Shown: positions 56,720-64,000 of the stretch, piece after piece | Numbering within the stretch: the stretch's first letter is position 1 | How the letters are laid out: each line of letters opens with the position of its first letter | Origin: an uncultured Pelagibacteraceae bacterium | GTDB taxonomy: Bacteria > Pseudomonadota > Alphaproteobacteria > Pelagibacterales > Pelagibacteraceae | DNA: 64,000 nucleotides | Assembly (NCBI GenBank): GCA_902589155.1 | Contig: CACIRV010000001.1 | Coordinates: forward strand, 18,501 to 82,500 | Direction: 5' to 3' | Position numbers and translations under genes: made by a program | The notes under the pieces: generated by a model | What the model was told of the DNA's origin: nothing | What the model saw: only the letters and a program-made list of their open reading frames with translations | Database searches by the model: none

Positions 56720-57931
56720 ATGGCAAAAAAAGTATTAAAATTTGGTGGAACTTCTGTAGGAACAATTGATAGGATTCTACATGTGGCGCAGATTATAAAA
56801 AAAGAACATGACTCAGGCAATGAAGTAATAGCAGTAGTTTCTGCTATGGCTGGTAAAACAAATGAGCTTTTAAAACAATCTAAGACTATCTCTGCAGAAT
56901 TTGATAAAAGAGAACTAGATGTGCTTTTGGCTTCAGGTGAACAGGTCACAAGTGCTTTATTAGCCGGAGCTTTAATTAAATTTGGCATTAATTCTAAGTC
57001 TTGGCTTAATTGGCAAATACCAATTTTGACAGAAGGAGAAAATTCAAATGCTAGAATTATAAATATGAGAACTTCAAGTATAAATAAATTTTTATCAGAA
57101 AAAGGAGTAGCAATAATTCCAGGATTTCAAGGAATATCAAAAGCTTGGGATATAACTACTATCGGAAGAGGCGGTTCAGATGCTACCGCTGTAGCTGTTG
57201 CTAAAATATTCAATGCTGATTTATGTGAAATATATACTGACGTTGATGGAGTTTATTCTACCGACCCTAATAAAATACCTGTAGCAAAAAAAATAGATAA
57301 AATATCTTATGATGAAATGCTCGAACTATCATCTCTAGGAGCAAAAGTTATGCAGTCTTCAGCAGTACAAACTGCTATGATGTATAGTATTCCACTTGAA
57401 GTTAAGTCTACATTTACAGCTAGACAAGGGACAAAAATTTTTGATCAAGATAGTATAGATTACACTAAAAGTGTTACAGGTGTAGCTTATTCAAAAGATG
57501 ATGCTAAAATTACTTTGGTGGGCGTACAAGACAAACCTGGTGTTGCAGCAAACATATTTGAACCTTTAAGCAAAAATCAAATAAATGTTGATATGGTAAT
57601 ACAAAATATTTCATCAGACCAAAAGACTACTGATATAACTTTTACAATTAAAAGAGAAGATCTTTTAAAAACGATTGAGATATTAAAAAGCAATAAAACA
57701 ATTAAATATGAAAGCTTGAGTCATAATGATAAAGTTTCTAAAATTTCAATTGTAGGTGCAGGCATGGTTTCTACTCCAGGCATAACTTATAGGATGTTTC
57801 GAAGTCTGGCTGAGGAAAAAATTAATATTTTAGCTATTTCAACTTCAGAAATTAAATTATCAGTAATTATTAGTGAAGACGACACCCTAAAAGCTGTCAA
57901 AAAACTACATACAGTTTTTGATTTAGATTAA
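56720..57931 (+). CDS. lysC: Aspartate kinase
   Basis: A 403-residue enzyme that begins the aspartate family pathway (lysine, threonine, methionine, DAP). It has [21 protein letters not shown] and [12 protein letters not shown]. Two C-terminal ACT domains (about 265-400, [18 protein letters not shown]) give feedback control by lysine and threonine. It feeds DapD/DapE encoded at 35-37 kb. ispG starts one base after its stop. Confidence 0.96.
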   Translation: MAKKVLKFGGTSVGTIDRILHVAQIIKKEHDSGNEVIAVVSAMAGKTNELLKQSKTISAEFDKRELDVLLASGEQVTSALLAGALIKFGINSKSWLNWQIPILTEGENSNARIINMRTSSINKFLSEKGVAIIPGFQGISKAWDITTIGRGGSDATAVAVAKIFNADLCEIYTDVDGVYSTDPNKIPVAKKIDKISYDEMLELSSLGAKVMQSSAVQTAMMYSIPLEVKSTFTARQGTKIFDQDSIDYTKSVTGVAYSKDDAKITLVGVQDKPGVAANIFEPLSKNQINVDMVIQNISSDQKTTDITFTIKREDLLKTIEILKSNKTIKYESLSHNDKVSKISIVGAGMVSTPGITYRMFRSLAEEKINILAISTSEIKLSVIISEDDTLKAVKKLHTVFDLD

Positions 57932-57932
57932 A

Positions 57933-59027
57933 ATGGAAATTAGACCACATAGAATAATAAATAGAAAAAAAACAAAAGAAATTAAAGTTGGTAATATTTC
58001 TGTAGGGGGTGACTCTCAAGTCAGCGTTCAATCAATGACTAATACGCTTACAACAGATATAAAAGCTACTATAAAACAAATACACTCTTTAGAAGAAGTT
58101 GGCGCCGATATAGTTAGGGTTTCTTGTCCCGATGAGGACTCAACAAAAGCCCTAAGGGATATAGTAAAAGAAGTTAAAGCTCCAATAGTAGCAGATATAC
58201 ATTTTCATTATAAAAGAGCTATCGAAGCAGCAAAAATGGGAGCAAGTTGTTTAAGAATTAATCCTGGAAACATTGGTTCCCGAGATAGAATTTTAGAAGT
58301 AGTTCAAGCTGCTAAAGACCATAATTGTTCTATAAGAATTGGAGTAAACGCAGGTTCATTAGATAAAGCTTTACTAGAAAAATACAAAGAACCATGTCCA
58401 GAAGCACTTGTAGAGAGCGCAATGTATAATGTAAAATTATTAGAGGATAATGATTTCTTCAATTTCAAAATTAGCGTTAAATCATCTGATGTTTTTTTAA
58501 CAGTAAAAGCTTATAGAAAGTTATCAGAGGAATGTGATTACCCTTTACATCTAGGAATTACTGAAGCTGGAGGGCTTATTACCGGCAGTATAAGATCTTC
58601 GATTGGAATTGGCCAACTACTTATGGATGGTATAGGAGACACAATAAGAGTTTCCCTTTCTTCAGACCCTATAGACGAAATAAAATCAGGCTACGAAATT
58701 TTAAAATCATTAGGGATTAGATCAAGAGGAGTAAATATTATTTCTTGCCCATCTTGTGCTCGTCAAGCCTTTCCAGTAATCGAGACAGTTAAGGAGTTAG
58801 AAAAAAAATTATCTCATGTAAAAAAGCCAATAACTTTATCTATAATAGGTTGTGTAGTTAATGGCCCTGGTGAGGCAGCACAAACTGAAATTGGTTTAAC
58901 TGGTGGAGGCCAAGATAATAATCTTTTATATTTATCAGGAATACCACACTCTAAAGTAGCAAGCACAAAGATAATAGACAAAGTCGTCGAACTTGTGGAA
59001 GAAAAAGTTAAAGAAAAAAATAATTAA
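57933..59027 (+). CDS. ispG: 4-hydroxy-3-methylbut-2-enyl diphosphate synthase
   Basis: A 364-residue 4Fe-4S enzyme of the MEP isoprenoid pathway. It has [12 protein letters not shown] at the N-terminal barrel, and the cluster cysteines in [12 protein letters not shown] and [10 protein letters not shown]. The length matches the compact bacterial form. It is followed 3 bp later by prfA. Confidence 0.97.
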   Translation: MEIRPHRIINRKKTKEIKVGNISVGGDSQVSVQSMTNTLTTDIKATIKQIHSLEEVGADIVRVSCPDEDSTKALRDIVKEVKAPIVADIHFHYKRAIEAAKMGASCLRINPGNIGSRDRILEVVQAAKDHNCSIRIGVNAGSLDKALLEKYKEPCPEALVESAMYNVKLLEDNDFFNFKISVKSSDVFLTVKAYRKLSEECDYPLHLGITEAGGLITGSIRSSIGIGQLLMDGIGDTIRVSLSSDPIDEIKSGYEILKSLGIRSRGVNIISCPSCARQAFPVIETVKELEKKLSHVKKPITLSIIGCVVNGPGEAAQTEIGLTGGGQDNNLLYLSGIPHSKVASTKIIDKVVELVEEKVKEKNN

Positions 59028-59030
59028 ATA

Positions 59031-60104
59031 ATGATACCTATAGATAAGGTGCAAGATATTATTGCAAGGCACGATGATTTGGAGAAAGAGCTGTCCTCAG
59101 GTAAAATTGACACAAAATTATTTGCAAAAAAGTCTAAAGAATATTCTAGTCTAGGAAGCATTATTTCCTATGCTAAAGAGTTTGTAAGGTTCGAAAGTGA
59201 AAAAAAAGACTTAGAGCAGATAATTAAAGATAAAAATAGCGACCCAGAAATGATTGAGATGGCAGAGAAGGATTTGAAAGAGTTAAAAATTAAAAAAGAA
59301 GATTATGAAAATAGATTGAAAATATTTTTGCTTCCTAAAGATGAAGATGACGATAAAAATGCAATAGTGGAAATTAGAGCAGGAACGGGTGGTCTAGAAG
59401 CCTCTCTTTTTTGTTCAGATTTATTTAAAATGTATGAAAAAGTATGTTCAAAAAAGAAATGGAAATTAGAAATTATTAGCATTTCTAAAAGTGAGGCAGG
59501 AGGTTTCAAAGAAGTCATATTTTCTGTTAGTGGAAACGATATTTATTCTTACTTAAAATATGAGTCTGGAGTCCATCGAGTACAAAGAATTCCTGAAACA
59601 GAAACACAAGGGCGAGTTCATACTTCAGCTGCAACAATTGCAGTTTTACCGGAAGCAGAAGACGTTGATGTACAAATTAAAGAGTCCGATTTAAGAATTG
59701 ATGTTTTTAGAGCCGGTGGTCCTGGTGGACAATCAGTAAATACTACGGATAGTGCTGTTAGAATTACACACATACCTACTGGAGTAGTTGTAAGTCAACA
59801 AGACGAAAAATCTCAGCATAAAAATAAAGCTAAAGCATTAAAAATTCTAAGATCAAGAGTTTATGAAGCAGAAAAATCAAAAAGAGATAAAGAGCGATCA
59901 AGTAACAGAAGAAGTCAAATTGGTACCGGCGATAGATCTGAAAGAATAAGAACCTATAACTTTCCTCAAGGAAGAGTAACAGATCACAGAATCAATCTTA
60001 CTTTACATAAGCTTGAAGAATTTTTAAGTGGAGAAGTTCATGAAGAAATGAACCAAGAACTAAGATTAAAAGAACAAGATATAAAACTTAAAAATTTAAA
60101 TTAA
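59031..60104 (+). CDS. prfA: Peptide chain release factor RF1
   Basis: A 357-residue class I release factor for UAA and UAG. It has the GGQ loop in [19 protein letters not shown] and an anticodon-mimic region near [13 protein letters not shown], where PxT-type recognition is expected. Its last base is the first base of prmC, the methylase of its GGQ glutamine, a standard pairing. Confidence 0.97.
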   Translation: MIPIDKVQDIIARHDDLEKELSSGKIDTKLFAKKSKEYSSLGSIISYAKEFVRFESEKKDLEQIIKDKNSDPEMIEMAEKDLKELKIKKEDYENRLKIFLLPKDEDDDKNAIVEIRAGTGGLEASLFCSDLFKMYEKVCSKKKWKLEIISISKSEAGGFKEVIFSVSGNDIYSYLKYESGVHRVQRIPETETQGRVHTSAATIAVLPEAEDVDVQIKESDLRIDVFRAGGPGGQSVNTTDSAVRITHIPTGVVVSQQDEKSQHKNKAKALKILRSRVYEAEKSKRDKERSSNRRSQIGTGDRSERIRTYNFPQGRVTDHRINLTLHKLEEFLSGEVHEEMNQELRLKEQDIKLKNLN

Positions 60105-60946
60105 TGGAAATTATAGAGCTTATTAATAGCGCATCGAGACAACTAAAAGATAAAAAAATTTACTCTCATAAACTAGACTCTGAGATCTTACTCTCTAAGG
60201 TTTTAAAAAAAACTAGGGAAGAGTTAATAGTTAACCTTGAACAAAAAATTGCTCCACAGGAGATTAGTTACTTTAATTCACTAATTCATAGAAGATCTTT
60301 AAAAGAACCTATAGCTTATATTTTAAAAGAAAAAGAGTTTTGGAGTAGAAATTTTCTTGTAAATAATAATACATTAATACCAAGACCAGAAACTGAGTTA
60401 ATGGTTGAGAAAATAGTAAAAATTTTCAAGAGTAAAGATATATTTATTTTAGATATTGGAACTGGAACAGGGTGTATATTGTTAAGTATATTGAGTGAAT
60501 TAAAGGATTCAAAGGGAATAGGTATTGATATATCATCAAAAGCTATACATATAGCTAATGCAAATTCCAAGGAACATAATCTAACTAACAGGTCTAAGTT
60601 TTATAAGAGATCTTTAAACGAAATTTATAGTAATAAATTTGATTTAATTGTGTCTAACCCCCCATATATAATGAAAAAAGATATTAAAAATTTACAAGAA
60701 GATATTAAAAATTTTGAACCTAAAATAGCTTTAGATGGTGGAAATGATGGGCTTGACGTTATTAAAAAAGTTATCTACAAATCCAGAAGTATCTTAAAGA
60801 TTAAAGGTATGCTCGCCTTAGAAATAGGAAATGAGCAATTTAAAAAAGTTTCAAAAATATTAAGAAGCAATAAATTTAAGACTAAACATTTAGTTAAAGA
60901 CTATCGGGAGAACGTTAGATGCATACTATCAACATTAGAAAATTAA
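60104..60946 (+). CDS. prmC: Release factor glutamine methyltransferase
   Basis: A 280-residue SAM methyltransferase that modifies the glutamine of the GGQ motif in release factors. It has LIPRPETELMVE, the SAM loop LDIGTGTGCILLS, and the catalytic SNPPYI. It overlaps prfA by one base. Confidence 0.95.
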   Translation: MEIIELINSASRQLKDKKIYSHKLDSEILLSKVLKKTREELIVNLEQKIAPQEISYFNSLIHRRSLKEPIAYILKEKEFWSRNFLVNNNTLIPRPETELMVEKIVKIFKSKDIFILDIGTGTGCILLSILSELKDSKGIGIDISSKAIHIANANSKEHNLTNRSKFYKRSLNEIYSNKFDLIVSNPPYIMKKDIKNLQEDIKNFEPKIALDGGNDGLDVIKKVIYKSRSILKIKGMLALEIGNEQFKKVSKILRSNKFKTKHLVKDYRENVRCILSTLEN

Positions 60947-60969
60947 AGTTGTAATTATACTTACTACCA

Positions 60970-61335
60970 ATGAACAATAATAGAAGAAGAAATTTCAGAT
61001 CTCGACCGCAAAAAAATAATTATAGACGTAGAAACGGTTCTATGAACTCTAACAGCGGAAATAATTTTAACAATGGAAATATGAATTTTAATAGAAATGG
61101 TTCTATGACAAATCCACATAATGTTGAAAAAACTATGCAAAAATTTCAACAGTTGGCTAAGGATGCTCAAAGCAACGGAGATCCTGTCTTAGTTGAAAAT
61201 TATTTACAGCATGCAGATCATTACTCTAGAAGGTTGGCGGAGTTGAACGAAAGAAACAAAAATAACTCAACTGTTGAAAAAAATAATAGCCTAGAAGATA
61301 AATCAACCAAAGATTTATCAAATGGTTCAGACTAA
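60970..61335 (+). CDS. DUF4167 family protein
   Basis: A 121-residue protein. The N-terminal third is an Arg/Asn-rich disordered tail (NNNRRRNFRSRPQ, then repeated Asn-Gly runs). A conserved helical core follows (QKFQQLAKDAQSNGDPVLVE, then LQHADHYSRRL). This is the DUF4167 pattern of alphaproteobacteria, where the gene also follows prmC. It probably binds RNA. An ORF on the other strand at 60964-61170 is a shadow. Confidence 0.88.
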   Translation: MNNNRRRNFRSRPQKNNYRRRNGSMNSNSGNNFNNGNMNFNRNGSMTNPHNVEKTMQKFQQLAKDAQSNGDPVLVENYLQHADHYSRRLAELNERNKNNSTVEKNNSLEDKSTKDLSNGSD

Positions 61336-61358
61336 ATAGATTGTGAACAATACAATAC

Positions 61359-62702
61359 CTATCTTAATTCAGATAACTTAAGATCAATTTTAATTCTTGC
61401 TAATTCGAATTCTTCTCTGGTTTTTCCTTTTAAAATTTTTCCTGACGGCAATTTTAGTTTTTGTGAATTTACTTTTTTACCGTTAACAATTACTTCATAA
61501 TGAAGATGAGGGCCGGTAGACATTCCAGTCGAACCAACGTAACCAATAATTTGTCCTTGTTTAACTCTTCTACCTTCTTTTATTCCTCGAGCAAAACTCT
61601 TCATGTGAGCATAAACAGTTTGATAAGTAGAGTTATGTTTTATCTTTACGCAGTTTCCACCTCCACCGCACCACCTAGCTCTAATAATTTTTCCTGCTCC
61701 AGAAGCCATAATGGGAGTTCCACTTGGTGCAGCAAAGTCGGTTCCTCTATGCATTTTATTATATCCTAAAATGGGATGTTTTCTCATTCCATACGATGAA
61801 GATAATCTTGCACCATTGATAGGAGTTTTCATTAAAGACTTAACGATGCTTTTTCCTTTTAAGTCGTAGAAACCTATATCACCACTACCATCTTTAAAAT
61901 TATAAAGATTAATTTCAGTACCGTTAACGAACATAGAAGCATAAATTATTTTTCCAGTATCTTGCACAATATTATTATCATCTTCAAATCTTTCATATAA
62001 GATTTCAAACCAATCTCCTTTTCTGATGTCTCTTTGAAAATCTACCTCAAAACCAAATATTCTTGCAAATTCTATTATGATGTTTGGTTCTACTCCAGAT
62101 TTTGTTGCTGCACTATATAAGCTGCTTTTTATTTCATTTTTTATAACAACTTCTTTTTTATAAAGTTTAAGTATATTTTTTTTTACTATAAAGTTATTTT
62201 GACTTTTTCTTATTTCAATATTTAAAGTGTTATTTACGGGATACACAAGATTTACGACAGTATTTGATCCATCACTTAACTTTTTTAATATAATAGAAAG
62301 TGTTCTGCCAGCGTATATATTGGTAAGTTTATCTTTTTTTAAATTATTAGATATAATTTTTATATCATTACTATTAATATCAAATTGTTTCAAAATTTTC
62401 TCAATCGAGTCGTTGGCTTGAATTAAATATTCTACTTCTTTGTATGGACTGTTTATTTTGGATAAAAAATAATTACTTAAGTTTGAAAATTCTTTAGATG
62501 TTACTACTGAATTTAAGTTTTGACTTTCTATTTTATTTTTTTGATTTATTAGATTTGATATTATTACAAAAATTGTAAAAAATATGATTACTGAGAAAAA
62601 ATAAAGAAAATACTTCCAATTCAGAACTCTATAATCACCATCTCCCCCCTTAACAGTCTTCAATATCTTTGAAAGGAAATTCAAAATTTGATTTAACGCC
62701 AT
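61359..62702 (-). CDS. M23-family peptidoglycan metallopeptidase
   Basis: A 447-residue membrane-anchored endopeptidase. It has a single N-terminal transmembrane helix (residues about 28-48), a LysM-like/OapA-type region (about 90-250), and a C-terminal LytM domain with zinc ligands in KMHRGTDFAAPSG and TGPHLHYEV. It cuts or organises murein crosslinks in the periplasm. It is divergent from the rRNA operon, which starts about 320 bp away. Confidence 0.92.
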   Translation of the reverse strand: MALNQILNFLSKILKTVKGGDGDYRVLNWKYFLYFFSVIIFFTIFVIISNLINQKNKIESQNLNSVVTSKEFSNLSNYFLSKINSPYKEVEYLIQANDSIEKILKQFDINSNDIKIISNNLKKDKLTNIYAGRTLSIILKKLSDGSNTVVNLVYPVNNTLNIEIRKSQNNFIVKKNILKLYKKEVVIKNEIKSSLYSAATKSGVEPNIIIEFARIFGFEVDFQRDIRKGDWFEILYERFEDDNNIVQDTGKIIYASMFVNGTEINLYNFKDGSGDIGFYDLKGKSIVKSLMKTPINGARLSSSYGMRKHPILGYNKMHRGTDFAAPSGTPIMASGAGKIIRARWCGGGGNCVKIKHNSTYQTVYAHMKSFARGIKEGRRVKQGQIIGYVGSTGMSTGPHLHYEVIVNGKKVNSQKLKLPSGKILKGKTREEFELARIKIDLKLSELR

Positions 62703-62792
62703 AGTTGTTTTCTATAAAAATTATATCGGATTTGCAATGAATGAAGGGCAAAAAAAGCCTATATTTACTTACTTTTATCACCAATATACGCC

Positions 62793-62820
62793 TTGACTTA
62801 TAACATATTTGTAATAAAAC
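62793..62820 (+). promoter_or_regulatory. Putative rRNA promoter
   Basis: The -35 is TTGACT at 62793-62798 and the -10 is TAAAAC at 62815-62820, with a 16-bp spacer. It is the best TTGACA-like element upstream of the 16S gene, about 200 bp ahead of it, which is a typical rRNA leader length. The -10 is poor, so the exact placement is uncertain. Confidence 0.4.
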
Positions 62821-62921
62821 CACCGCTCACCTCAAAGCTAATTTTTTTAAATAGGGCCAGAGGTGTGTAGATTTTAAAGTTTAAGATCTTAGCTTTTTTA
62901 AATTGTAAATTTTTAAGAAGA

Positions 62922-62967
62922 GAAGTGTGGACGGCTAGGTTAATAAAGAAATTGTCGTACACACTTC
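62922..62967 (+). other. rRNA leader hairpin 1
   Basis: GAAGTGTG (62922-62929) pairs exactly with CACACTTC (62960-62967), an 8-bp stem closing a 30-nt loop. It is in the 16S leader, so it may help rRNA folding, antitermination or RNase processing. Confidence 0.55.
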
Positions 62968-62973
62968 AACACG

Positions 62974-62999
62974 TATAGATAATTCGAATGTTATCTATA
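62974..62999 (+). other. rRNA leader hairpin 2
   Basis: TATAGATAA (62974-62982) pairs with TTATCTATA (62991-62999), 9 bp, with loop TTCGAATG. It lies 23 nt before the 16S 5' end and there is no U-run, so it is not a terminator. It is likely part of the leader's processing structure. Confidence 0.55.
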
Positions 63000-63022
63000 T
63001 GAAGCTAGTGTGCGCCGTTATT

Positions 63023-64000
<978 letters not shown>

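Larger units (their letters stand above)
62703..63022 (+). promoter_or_regulatory. rRNA operon upstream region and leader
   Basis: This 320-bp gap between the M23 gene and 16S contains no convincing ORF. A possible promoter has TTGACT at 62793-62798 and a weak -10 (TAAAAC at 62815-62820, spacer 16). Two strong leader hairpins follow (given separately). No clear boxA sequence was recognised. The minus-strand promoter of the M23 gene must also lie here. Confidence 0.55.

Overview
The window is an AT-rich, very densely packed stretch of an alphaproteobacterial chromosome. It most likely comes from the SAR11 clade (Pelagibacterales). The evidence is the extreme A/T bias and lysine/asparagine-rich proteins, intergenic gaps of a few bases with many ATGA or 1-bp start/stop overlaps, class I lysyl-tRNA synthetase, the CobS/CobT/J-domain/BolA group, DUF2948, DUF1178 and DUF4167 proteins, and a SAR11-like 16S rRNA. 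The 16S carries a C in the 806R primer region (CCCTCGTAG), a mismatch known for SAR11. I see no insertion sequences, prophage, CRISPR array or toxin-antitoxin pair.

Layout. 1-4978: 3' part of gltB, an SDR protein, a convergent alpha/beta hydrolase and a glycosyltransferase. 4982-13398: translation block thrS-infC-rpmI-rplT-pheS-pheT-lepA. 13471-16736: sugar cassette (nucleotide-sugar dehydrogenase, epimerase, glycosyltransferase) ending at tRNA-Ser(GGA). 16981-20547 (minus): NlpC/P60 peptidase, AmpG-like permease, TrkH. 20641-24135: lysK, pyrD, rpmB, YhhQ-type transporter. 24142-27717: cobT, cobS, J-protein and divergent bolA. 27704-31282: aroB/aroK, and a divergent pair of unknown membrane and exported proteins. 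31301-33488: def-fmt-truA. 33485-41034 (minus): ten-gene run from rpmH-rnpA-yidD-yidC through argB, a HAD phosphatase, dapD and dapE to a SET protein and a glycosyltransferase. 41085-45007: VTT membrane protein, three small ORFs, dcd, murA, DUF2948, a 34-codon ORF, infA and tRNA-Phe. 45023-51587: one-carbon module (fhs, NAD formate dehydrogenase, MTHFR-like, GcvT-family THF methyltransferase) with an exported glycoside hydrolase and an uncharacterised conserved protein. 51589-61335: secA, argJ, DUF1178, ubiG, lysC, ispG, prfA, prmC, DUF4167. 61359-64000: M23 peptidase, rRNA leader and the first part of 16S rRNA.

Most of the window is core metabolism and translation. The most biologically interesting parts are: (i) the one-carbon oxidation module at 45-51.6 kb, whose GcvT-family demethylase has an unidentified substrate and which contains a secreted glycosidase; (ii) the infA/tRNA-Phe junction, where the first base of the tRNA is the last base of the infA stop codon and where the tRNA has lost both partners of the conserved 18-55 tertiary contact; (iii) the CobS/CobT-J-protein-BolA group, probably doing something other than cobalt chelation; and (iv) several tiny ORFs and unknown exported proteins fitted exactly between core genes. 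Family assignments come from motif recognition by eye. No database search was run.
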